Assembly: GCA_003456765.1 (NCBI GenBank)
Contig: DMOT01000204.1
Coordinates: 1 to 5,082, forward strand
Length of the DNA stretch: 5,082 bases
DNA from: Bacillota bacterium
GTDB lineage: Bacteria > Bacillota > DTU025
Direction: 5' to 3'
In this document: piece by piece, positions 1-5,082 of the stretch
Numbering within the stretch: position 1 is the stretch's first letter
Layout of the letters: each line of letters starts with the position of its first letter
Notes under the pieces: generated by a model
What the model was told of the DNA's origin: nothing
The model's input: only the letters and a program-made list of their open reading frames with translations
Databases searched by the model: none
Position numbers and translations under genes: made by a program

Positions 1-758
1 GGAATCCTGATCCCTACGGTCTCGTAAATCGGTTCGACCTTGTGGCATGTGGCACACCCATTCGGATCAGCTATGATATCTTCGTGGCAGGGAATGCACG
101 AATTATGGCCCACCTGCTCCATCTTCACATCTTCGTCGAATTCTCTGGGTACGACGTGGCAATTGGCGCACAACAATCCCATGTCTGTATGAAGCAGCTG
201 AGGAATCCTCACCACATCAGTTTCAATGATCCAATCGGCCGTGCGACACTTCGTGCATGTCTCCAAATCCGTAATAATCGCCTCGTGGCATTCGATGCAA
301 GTCGCATGGGTCATGCCCGTGGGCGTTGTACCCTGCTCTCCGTGAATCTCGCCACCGTGGCATGATGCACAGTCAAGCCCCACCTCCCCGTGGAGGAAGT
401 GAGGTACTGTCATTACCTCGGTATCCGTTATGTTCGCAGCCTTCCCGTGGCACTTGAGGCAGAACTCATCGCCCACCTCAATGTCGGGGGGAGCTGTCAC
501 CCCGGATGCCTCCGCCTTCTTCATGCGATTCAGATCCAACCTGGCTTTGATCCACCCTGAAACACCAGGTTCAATATGGCATTCCGCGCACCCAACACTC
601 GCATGGTTGCTCTGGCTCCAGGATTCATGGTATGGCAACATAGAGTGGCAAGATCCGCAGTAATCCGAATCCTCCTGACTCTCTATTACGGATACTCCGA
701 TCCAAATGGCTGCTACAACAACTACCAAGATCAGTGCTTGCTTCTTTCGCATCGACAA
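1..758 (-). CDS. membrane-anchored multiheme c-type cytochrome (NapC/cytochrome c3-like), 3' end cut by the window edge
   Basis: Reading leftward from 758 the frame is open for 252 codons with no stop before the edge, so this is the N-terminal part of a longer protein. Residues 7-25 form one hydrophobic helix after MSMRKK, a likely uncleaved signal anchor that places the haem domain outside the membrane. Eight CXXCH haem c sites follow: CGSCH (34), CAECH (57), CLKCH (100), CASCH (130), CIECH (154), CANCH (197), CIPCH (221) and CATCH (235). A ninth site is altered to CTKCR (168). The first two sites and the residues between them resemble the start of NapC/NrfH quinol-linked cytochromes. The rest is a repeated triheme unit. 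The start is taken as TTG at 758, because a strong AGAGGAGGT lies 7 bases before it; the in-frame ATG at 752 would be 13 bases away. The gene lies 34 bases after rex. The likely role is electron transfer between the membrane pool and an external partner. The exact donor and acceptor cannot be told. Confidence 0.9.
   Translation of the reverse strand, partial: MSMRKKQALILVVVVAAIWIGVSVIESQEDSDYCGSCHSMLPYHESWSQSNHASVGCAECHIEPGVSGWIKARLDLNRMKKAEASGVTAPPDIEVGDEFCLKCHGKAANITDTEVMTVPHFLHGEVGLDCASCHGGEIHGEQGTTPTGMTHATCIECHEAIITDLETCTKCRTADWIIETDVVRIPQLLHTDMGLLCANCHVVPREFDEDVKMEQVGHNSCIPCHEDIIADPNGCATCHKVEPIYETVGIRI
3..404 (-). repeat. two tandem copies of a 67-residue triheme module inside the cytochrome gene
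   Basis: Residues 119-185 (204-404) and 186-252 (3-203) align without any gap. The haem Cys at 130, 154 and 168 fall exactly 67 residues before those at 197, 221 and 235. About 25 of 67 residues are identical by eye, including P-x-x-L-H at the start, G-L-x-C-A-x-C-H, C-I-x-C-H-E-x-I-I-x-D and a closing I-x-E-T-x-x-x-R-I. The nucleotide copies have diverged, so this is an old duplication of a protein module and not a recent DNA repeat. Confidence 0.85.
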
Positions 759-765
759 CTTCTGG

Positions 766-774
766 ACCTCCTCT
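766..774 (-). promoter_or_regulatory. Shine-Dalgarno sequence that decides the cytochrome start
   Basis: The minus strand reads AGAGGAGGT, a near-perfect ribosome binding site. It is 7 bases before the TTG at 758 and 13 bases before the ATG at 752. Standard spacing favours the TTG, which adds only two residues (MS) to the product. Confidence 0.65.
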
Positions 775-792
775 GCCACCAGGTGCATTAGC

Positions 793-1470
793 TCAATGGG
801 TAGTATAAAACGCAAGGCTTTGCAGTTCCAACGTAAGGTCTGCCGAATACACCTTGACATCCTCAGGCACAACAAGGTTTACAGGGGCAAAATTCAAGAT
901 AGCCTTGATGCCTGCCTTCACACATTCGTACGCAACTGCCTCGGTGCTGTCAGGGGGCACCGCAAGCACCATGATCTCAAGGCCAAGCTCGTCACATTTG
1001 GCTGCAAGCTGATCTGCGTGATAAACAGGAACATGCGCGTATGTGATGCCAACCTTCTCGGGGTCGACGTCAAAGGCCGCGACAATGCGCAAGCTCTCTG
1101 GGACCCAGTGCTTTGGATCGCCCGTGTCACTTGAGCTGCCCATGCGGGCAAGGGCATTGTGGTGCAGCAAGGCGCGGCCCAGGTTCCCGAGGCCAACAAG
1201 GCCCACATTGACATCTCTGGTCAACCCAAGTATCTCTCTCAGCTTATTCCGCAAGAACTTCACATCGTAACCAATGCCTTGTTTTCCAAAATCCCCAAAC
1301 AACGCAAGATCCTTCCTGATCTGCGCCGGAGTGACACCTGTCCACCCTCCCAGCTGACTGGATGAGACTGTAGCCTCGTCCTTGCGATCGAAATCCTCTA
1401 CCGCCCTCAGGTAGAGTGGAAGCCTCCTCACTACTACATCCGATATCTTCGGGATCTTGTCCTGCTTCAT
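793..1470 (-). CDS. rex: redox-sensing transcriptional repressor Rex
   Basis: The product has 225 residues. Rex senses the NADH/NAD+ ratio and represses fermentation, hydrogenase and respiratory genes when NADH is low. The N-terminal winged helix (about 1-80) carries the family signatures RRLPLYLR (15-22) and TPAQIRKDLALFGDFG (47-62), followed by KQGIGYDV. The Rossmann domain shows GLVGLGNLGRALL (90-102) and VAAFDVDPEKVG (130-141). The C-terminal swapped helix has NFAPVNLVVPEDV and the typical ending DLTLELQSLAFY. The frame is open further upstream, but homologues begin at this Met, which follows GGGAGG by 4 bases. Its ATG overlaps the stop of the RseC-like gene as ATGA, which suggests coupled translation. 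An odd point is extra sequence of roughly 15 residues (about 108-126) between the first Rossmann helix and the second strand. Usual Rex proteins are about 205-215 residues long. Confidence 0.96.
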   Translation of the reverse strand: MKQDKIPKISDVVVRRLPLYLRAVEDFDRKDEATVSSSQLGGWTGVTPAQIRKDLALFGDFGKQGIGYDVKFLRNKLREILGLTRDVNVGLVGLGNLGRALLHHNALARMGSSSDTGDPKHWVPESLRIVAAFDVDPEKVGITYAHVPVYHADQLAAKCDELGLEIMVLAVPPDSTEAVAYECVKAGIKAILNFAPVNLVVPEDVKVYSADLTLELQSLAFYTTH

Positions 1471-1955
1471 TCGGCCTCCCTCATCTTGTGAGCCCGCGTG
1501 ACTCCTGCTGCATTCGATGCGCACTCAAGGTTGTCCGCATCCACAACAGCTACAGCAACAGACGCAAAGGCTTCCGGTCCAAGAGAACGGTCGTAGAGGT
1601 GGATTCCGTAGTAGCCGGCAGCAAGGAGAAGGATTCCCCCAATGGCCGCTGCAAGCGAAGGATTTATCGCCAACCCAAGGCTTCGAGCCACGGGCGCCCC
1701 CATCGCCAGCCCGGCCAGAAACATAACCAATGGCACTCCGTATGCGAGAAGGACTGCACGAACCAGATCCTTCCCGGGAAGCTCCAGGGCTACTGTGTCG
1801 CCGACCTTTGCTCCGGCGTCGTTTCTCACAGTCACCGCATGCGGACGATTATCCATCAACTGGCACGCACCGCAGCTCTTGCAAGCAGCCGGACGACTTA
1901 CCAGGACTTCTGCAAACCTGCCGCGAACACGCTGAACAATACCGAATTGCTTCAA
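1467..1955 (-). CDS. RseC/MucC-like membrane protein (SoxR-reducing system RseC family)
   Basis: The product has 162 residues. The N-terminal soluble part holds a Cys cluster, C25-K-S-C28-G-A-C31, after a small strand-rich start (GIVQRVRGRFAEVLVSR). This is the usual RseC layout. Two hydrophobic helices follow at about 67-90 and 99-118, joined by a short loop, and then a polar tail. RseC relatives work with Rnf-type electron transport in reducing SoxR, or modulate sigma-E. In anaerobes the role is unclear, and a redox or Fe-S function of the Cys cluster is inference. The start is TTG, overlapping the preceding stop as TTGA. An in-frame TGA lies six codons upstream and no ATG or GTG lies between, so TTG is the only sensible start. 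Its upstream ribosome site is weak (AAAGGA about 10 bases away), which fits coupled translation from the HATPase gene. The gene overlaps rex by 4 bases at its other end. Confidence 0.85.
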   Translation of the reverse strand: MKQFGIVQRVRGRFAEVLVSRPAACKSCGACQLMDNRPHAVTVRNDAGAKVGDTVALELPGKDLVRAVLLAYGVPLVMFLAGLAMGAPVARSLGLAINPSLAAAIGGILLLAAGYYGIHLYDRSLGPEAFASVAVAVVDADNLECASNAAGVTRAHKMREAE

Positions 1956-2494
1956 GCCCCCATCGTCCTTTCACCCTCTGCCACGAAGTCGCGAATGAAC
2001 GCCACAACCTCTGGATGTGATAGAGGAATGCTGCCCAACTCCGACCGAATCTCTCGAGTATCGAGATGAAATGAACTATCTCCTCGAAGATGATTATACA
2101 CAAAATCCAGGTCCGGGTTACAGGCTACCAACACGAGGAGCGTCTCTGCCATGTTTCCCAAGGGCGCTCGATCTATATGCGAGAGCTGGAACTGGGCAGT
2201 CACCTTCGAGCCCACATTCTGCTTGCTCACGATCTCCACGCCTCCGCCACATCTTTCGGCCGCCGCAGCCAGAAGCGGAATCCCTAGCCCGACCCGGCGC
2301 GTCGTTCGAGACGTGACAAAGGGGTCACCCACCCTCTGCACAACTTCTTCAGACATTCCCCTCCCGTCATCAGTTACGCTAATGGTCATCATGTCATTGG
2401 CCACATCTTCGACTACATCGATCTGGACAAGCCGGGCCCCCGCAGCTATGGAGTTTTGCGCTATGTCGAGTATGTGCATTGAAAGCTCCCTCAT
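1952..2494 (-). CDS. small HATPase-only ATP-binding protein (GHKL fold, no phosphoacceptor domain)
   Basis: The product has 180 residues. It starts MRELSMHILDIAQNSI, so the N box (N14) is almost at the N-terminus. The G1 box is DDGRGM (42-47) and the G2-like glycine segment is VGLGIPLL (68-75). A strand with GSKVTAQFQL (95-104) closes the HATPase fold. No dimerisation helix with a phosphorylatable His is present, so this is not a classical sensor kinase. It is closer in architecture to stand-alone kinases or anti-sigma factors. The tail (about 106-180) is an uncharacterised extension with the hydrophobic strand ETLLVLVACNPDLDFVY. The frame is open back to 2662 inside the PHP gene, but that part looks non-coding and homologues that I recall begin with M-[RK]-E-L. 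A second Met (M6, base 2479) with AGGGAG 6 bases before it is an alternative start. Proteins of this type recur beside hydrogenase clusters in Clostridia. A signalling role is likely, but the partner is unknown. Confidence 0.85.
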   Translation of the reverse strand: MRELSMHILDIAQNSIAAGARLVQIDVVEDVANDMMTISVTDDGRGMSEEVVQRVGDPFVTSRTTRRVGLGIPLLAAAAERCGGGVEIVSKQNVGSKVTAQFQLSHIDRAPLGNMAETLLVLVACNPDLDFVYNHLRGDSSFHLDTREIRSELGSIPLSHPEVVAFIRDFVAEGERTMGA

Positions 2495-2516
2495 GCTGCA
2501 CCGCCATTTCTGTACA

Positions 2517-2531
2517 GTCTGCCCCGCAGAC
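2517..2531. other. short perfect hairpin between the PHP and HATPase genes
   Basis: A 6-base inverted repeat (GTCTGC / GCAGAC) flanks a 3-base loop within the 61-base gap. There is no run of T after it on the minus strand, so it is not a standard terminator. It could attenuate or stabilise the transcript between the two genes, or be chance. Confidence 0.3.
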
Positions 2532-2555
2532 GGGATTTGCCACGAACGAATGTCG

Positions 2556-3299
2556 TTACTCCACTTGAACCCATCTTCCTGCCTCCCCGCGAAGAGCAAG
2601 CGCGATCTCATCAAACGTGGGCTCTTCGATCCCAAAAAGCGAACAGCCCAACCCGATCTCATTCAGGAAATGGGCATCAGAAAAGGAGACCAGAGTACGG
2701 CCGCATATCCCGGGGAACGCCGTTCTGGCCTCGTCTCCGGTAATGATCCTCGATATTTCCAGTGCGGGAATGTCCAGATGCTCAGGGACGAATCCCAGCT
2801 GGGCCAGGATGCTGAACGCGCGCCTGTCAACATGGCACGGCACGCAGATGCCTCCCAGGGCCCCAACGCCATACACAACCTCGTCTAGCGACAACGATGC
2901 CGGGGCAGCCAGGAGAGACGTCTCCTGCACAATATCGCCGGTCTGCGGCGAAAACACCCATTGCTCTCCGAAGATCGCAGGGACATTCGTCCCGGGTGCC
3001 CTGGAACTCGCCACCTTAGATTCCCATTCTGCCATAGCGCGGGCGTCTGGAAGAAGAGTGAGCACATGGACTTCTTCCTTCGTGCAGACCTCCATGCCGC
3101 AGATTACCACAAGACCTGTGCCGGCGGCGGCACTTGCCACAGCCTCCACGTTTGCAGCCGAGTTATGGTCGGCAGGAGCAATGATGTCGAGGCCCAGTTC
3201 GAGACAGCGCCCGACTATTGCCTGCGGACTCATCTCCCTGGCCGCGCACGGCGACAGATAAGTGTGGACGTGCAGGTCGGCGGCGAAGGCCCGAACCAT
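2556..3299 (-). CDS. PHP-domain metal-dependent phosphoesterase
   Basis: The product has 247 residues and is a full PHP-family TIM-like barrel. The metal-binding motifs can be read in order: DLHVHT (8-13, with H10 and H12), ADHN (43-46), GMEV (68-71, E70) with H78 in EEVHVL, CHVDR (155-159, H156) and SDAH (206-209, D207 and H209). All positions needed for a multi-metal phosphoesterase site are present, so it should be active. The substrate cannot be told from sequence; family members include histidinol phosphatase, nucleotide phosphatases and the 3'-5' exonucleases of polymerases. There is no attached polymerase domain. The gene starts only 2 bases after the DRTGG gene stop, with GGGAG about 10 bases upstream of ATG. 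The tight position between DRTGG and HATPase genes suggests a phosphate-removing or nucleotide-hydrolysing step in the same signalling or assembly pathway, which is inference. Confidence 0.9.
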   Translation of the reverse strand: MVRAFAADLHVHTYLSPCAAREMSPQAIVGRCLELGLDIIAPADHNSAANVEAVASAAAGTGLVVICGMEVCTKEEVHVLTLLPDARAMAEWESKVASSRAPGTNVPAIFGEQWVFSPQTGDIVQETSLLAAPASLSLDEVVYGVGALGGICVPCHVDRRAFSILAQLGFVPEHLDIPALEISRIITGDEARTAFPGICGRTLVSFSDAHFLNEIGLGCSLFGIEEPTFDEIALALRGEAGRWVQVE

Positions 3300-3301
3300 G
3301 T

Positions 3302-3646
3302 CTAAAGGTCTCCCCTGACACCCAGCTCATATAGCCTGCCTACCGCCTCGAACGCCGACATCTCGGTTGACAGGATCGGCACTCCTTCAGCTTCTGCCCT
3401 TGCGATCCCGTCGTCGTTCATCTCAAGCCCGCCTGCGATCACCACTGCTGAAAGGTCAAGAAGCAGCGCAACTGCCACAACATTCTGGTGGACCTGCGAG
3501 GTCAGCCATATGCCGCCTTCGCTTGCGTTGCCCATCACGTCGCTGAGAAGGTCTGACGCATAACCCGATGTTACTTCGCGGTCAAGCGACCTGCCTCCTG
3601 CGACACATCTGAAGCCGAGAGTGTCGGCGATTTCGCGCACAGTCAC
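3302..3646 (-). CDS. stand-alone DRTGG-domain protein
   Basis: The product has 114 residues, about the length of a single DRTGG domain. Readable features are an N-terminal helix (TVREIADTLGF), the segment LDREVTSGYASDLLSDVM (21-38) that contains the family core, WLTSQVHQNVVAVALLL (47-63) and a C-terminal PILSTEMSAFEAVGRLYELGV. The domain is also found in bacterial phosphotransacetylases and next to CBS domains, where it is thought to be regulatory. Its ligand is not known to me. Start is GTG at 3646, with AGGAGG 8 bases upstream; the GTG overlaps the hydrogenase-like stop as GTGA. Very similar single-domain proteins occur beside [FeFe]-hydrogenase genes in Clostridia, so a functional tie to the preceding gene is likely. 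It has no Cys motif for an iron-sulfur cluster and no membrane segment. Confidence 0.88.
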   Translation of the reverse strand: MTVREIADTLGFRCVAGGRSLDREVTSGYASDLLSDVMGNASEGGIWLTSQVHQNVVAVALLLDLSAVVIAGGLEMNDDGIARAEAEGVPILSTEMSAFEAVGRLYELGVRGDL

Positions 3647-4977
3647 CTGTCGTTCCTCCTTTGCAGCGACGGAAGGTCCGTCTTGGCCAATTTGAGGAGC
3701 TCCTCGGCAACCTCTTCCATGGCCTCCCGCAATTTGAACACGCAGTCGACCTCAGAGGCGTAGCCACACACAACATCCTCCGCATGGGCGCGGCATGTAG
3801 GCGACCCGCAGGCACCGCAATCCAATCCCGGAAGCTCGGCCAAAAGCCGTTCCAGTTCGCTCATCTTCGCGATGGCAACCTCAAGGCGGGGATCGATCGC
3901 CAGGCCGGCAACGGCTGCAAGCTCGCCTTCGATCGCAAAAAAGTCCTCCCCATACTCGTCGACGATCTGCTTCGCCTCTGCACGAGCCTGTGCGGAATCG
4001 GCTTCAACGGCCTCTGAGATCTTTATCATCCGGGCCCGCGCCACGAAGGGATTCTCCACAGTTGCCGGGCCTCCAACACATCCTGCAGGGCACGCCAAAG
4101 CCTCGATATAGTCCACTCCGGCCAATCGGCCGTCGTCTACCTCTTCAAGGAGATCAAGGACATTGTGTATTCCGTCCACAGCCAACACGTTATTCAAGCC
4201 TAATGCCTTCAGTTCTCCGCTGCTGTTTGCCCATCCAAAGCCAAAGCTCGACCCTCTGTGCATCGTCCGGGCGGTGCCTCCCCGCCCCATGCGTGTTATG
4301 AGGTCTCCATATATGTCCGATATCGAGATCGCGCCATTGACGTAGGACTTTTGTGAGCCCAAGGGGGCGAGGACAGCGGTCACCTTGGCTGCGCAGGGCG
4401 TGATGAAGAAGACCCCAATGCGCTCGTCGGGAATTCCGAGCCTGCCTGATGCTTCAGCCCGCGCCACCCGGGCCGCCGCGTACATCGGACTCTCCACTCT
4501 GGCCACGTGGGGAAGGAGGTTGGGGAATCTCACCTGTATCAGGCGGACTACAGCAGGGCAAGCTCCTGAAATCACCGGCCGAAGCTCTGGAAAAGACTTC
4601 AGGTGCCTGCGGGTGCACTCGGTTACGATGTCAGCGCCGAACGATACATCGCATACTTCGTCAAAGCCTATCTCCTGGAGAGCCCACACGATCTCATCCG
4701 GCCCTGAAGCCCTCTCCAATTGCGAGTAGAGGGCAGGCGCAGGCAAAGCAATAGTGTAATCGTATTGTCGAAGATCCTCAAGGGAGTTGGCAATGATAAT
4801 CTTGGCGTGGTTTTCGCAGGTCCTGACACACTCTCCACAATCAATGCACCTGGCAGCGTTGATTACAGCCTTCCCTTCGCGCACTCTGATGGCCTCAGTC
4901 GGGCAGCGTTTAATGCAGTTAGTGCAGCCTTTGCACTTCTCCTCGAGGAGTGCAACTGAGTGAAACCGGCTCTCCAT
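3643..4977 (-). CDS. putative sensory-type [FeFe]-hydrogenase-like protein with two ferredoxin clusters and a C-terminal Fe-S domain
   Basis: The product has 444 residues. Residues 15-25 and 44-54 form two CxxCxxCxxxC ferredoxin motifs for two [4Fe-4S] clusters. The hydrogenase catalytic domain spans about 70-335. Its three signatures are degenerate: L1 is SGACP (137-141), L2 is TPCAAKVTA (193-201) and L3 is EALACPAGCVGG (292-303). The four Cys expected to hold the H-cluster (C140, C195, C296, C300) and the Lys of L2 (K198) are kept. The proton-relay Cys of L1 is Ala (A139), and the Glu ending L2 is Ala (A201). This matches divergent, slow enzymes thought to sense H2 (HydS/group D type) more than fermentative hydrogenases. 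Residues 383-412 form another Fe-S domain, LDCGACGSPTC plus a later Cys (387, 390, 395, 412), as in RnfB and related proteins. There is no PAS or kinase domain, so any signal must pass to separate proteins. No earlier ATG, GTG or TTG lies in frame before the upstream stop. Confidence 0.9.
   Translation of the reverse strand: MESRFHSVALLEEKCKGCTNCIKRCPTEAIRVREGKAVINAARCIDCGECVRTCENHAKIIIANSLEDLRQYDYTIALPAPALYSQLERASGPDEIVWALQEIGFDEVCDVSFGADIVTECTRRHLKSFPELRPVISGACPAVVRLIQVRFPNLLPHVARVESPMYAAARVARAEASGRLGIPDERIGVFFITPCAAKVTAVLAPLGSQKSYVNGAISISDIYGDLITRMGRGGTARTMHRGSSFGFGWANSSGELKALGLNNVLAVDGIHNVLDLLEEVDDGRLAGVDYIEALACPAGCVGGPATVENPFVARARMIKISEAVEADSAQARAEAKQIVDEYGEDFFAIEGELAAVAGLAIDPRLEVAIAKMSELERLLAELPGLDCGACGSPTCRAHAEDVVCGYASEVDCVFKLREAMEEVAEELLKLAKTDLPSLQRRNDR
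3655..3660 (-). promoter_or_regulatory. Shine-Dalgarno supporting the GTG start of the DRTGG gene
   Basis: AGGAGG on the minus strand is 8 bases before GTG 3646 and lies inside the end of the hydrogenase-like gene. It fixes the non-ATG start that overlaps the previous stop. Confidence 0.7.
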
Positions 4978-4988
4978 GCCCAGTTCAA

Positions 4989-4995
4989 CCTCCCC
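4989..4995 (-). promoter_or_regulatory. Shine-Dalgarno of the hydrogenase-like gene, at long spacing
   Basis: GGGGAGG is 11 bases before the ATG at 4977, longer than the usual 5-9. A CTG codon two codons before the ATG would sit at 5 bases, but homologues that I recall begin near the ATG, so the ATG is kept. Confidence 0.5.
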
Positions 4996-5036
4996 ATGGA
5001 ACGCGAACTTGCCAGGGTTCTGGCTGCTTCATTGGG

Positions 5037-5082
5037 CTACGCTATCTTGATTGATGCGGTTACAGTCGTCCCGCGTCCCACC
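5037..5082 (-). CDS. C-terminal end of a probable HATPase/anti-sigma-type (RsbT/RsbW-like) protein, partial
   Basis: The last 14 codons of a minus-strand frame enter from the right edge and end with TAG at 5037-5039. They read VGRGTTVTASIKIA. G-x-G-T-T-V-T followed by a short strand is the usual closing segment of GHKL ATPase domains such as RsbT, RsbW and sensor kinases. The gene ends 59 bases before the hydrogenase-like gene on the same strand, and I recall anti-sigma-type ATPases beside such hydrogenase genes in Clostridia. Only 14 residues are visible, so the assignment rests on one motif plus context. The other two minus-strand frames also hit stops close to the edge (TGA and TAA) but show no recognisable motif. 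Confidence 0.45.
   Translation of the reverse strand, partial: VGRGTTVTASIKIA

Noticed and set aside
42..365. Plus-strand ORFs over the cytochrome region and elsewhere
   Set aside because: They lie opposite genes with clear motifs, have no ribosome sites or recognisable domains, and are antisense shadows.
759..792. Terminator between rex and the cytochrome gene
   Set aside because: The 34-base gap has only a tiny CACC/GGTG repeat and no T run; it is mostly the ribosome site.
1471..1524. Longer Rex reading frame starting at 1524
   Set aside because: The 18 extra residues lie in the RseC-like coding sequence and precede the normal Rex N-terminus.
2495..2662. Longer HATPase reading frame starting at 2662
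   Set aside because: The extra 56 residues overlap the PHP gene, have no family resemblance, and homologues begin at the MREL position.
4985..5032. A 15-codon ORF (MKQPEPWQVRVPWGG) before the hydrogenase-like gene
   Set aside because: It has no ribosome site and contains the ribosome site of the next gene. A leader peptide is possible but unsupported.
1..5082. Rex operator of the TTGTGAA-type palindrome
   Set aside because: Several TTGTG and TTCACA fragments occur, but none is paired as an inverted repeat or lies before a gene start. The operator is probably upstream of the window.

Overview
The window reads as one stretch of a minus-strand operon from an anaerobic bacterium. The gene set (a divergent [FeFe]-hydrogenase of the putative sensory type, DRTGG, PHP and HATPase proteins, an RseC-like protein and the NADH/NAD+ sensor Rex) is most like that of Clostridia and related anaerobic Bacillota. 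The operon also carries a multiheme c-type cytochrome, so the host can mature haem c. I cannot place it more finely, and the lineage is inferred from gene content, not from a search.

In transcription order (right to left) the layout is as follows. The last 14 codons of a likely HATPase/anti-sigma-type protein lie at the right edge (5037-5082). Next come a 444-residue hydrogenase-like iron-sulfur protein (3643-4977), a small DRTGG-domain protein (3302-3646), a PHP-family metal phosphoesterase (2556-3299), a small HATPase-only protein (1952-2494), an RseC-like membrane protein (1467-1955) and Rex (793-1470). A membrane-anchored multiheme cytochrome (1-758) follows and runs off the left edge without a stop. 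All genes face the same way and spacing is very tight. There are three 4-base stop/start overlaps (GTGA, TTGA, ATGA), one 2-base gap, and three small gaps of 34-61 bases. No intergenic stretch exceeds 61 bases, and no convincing terminator, promoter or Rex operator is visible inside the window, so the controlling region must lie upstream of the right edge.

The most interesting unit is the first block. The hydrogenase-like protein keeps all four Cys ligands expected for an H-cluster. It has Ala where catalytic enzymes have the proton-relay Cys, and it lacks the Glu of the second signature. This is the pattern reported for slow, putatively H2-sensing [FeFe]-hydrogenases. It is co-encoded with ATP-binding, phosphoesterase-like and DRTGG proteins that could form a detached signalling output. 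RseC-like and Rex proteins add redox control.

The cytochrome is the second point of interest. It contains a triheme unit repeated with an exact 67-residue period. In one copy the haem motif is CXXCR instead of CXXCH, and the split codon at the window edge suggests that a further copy begins just outside.
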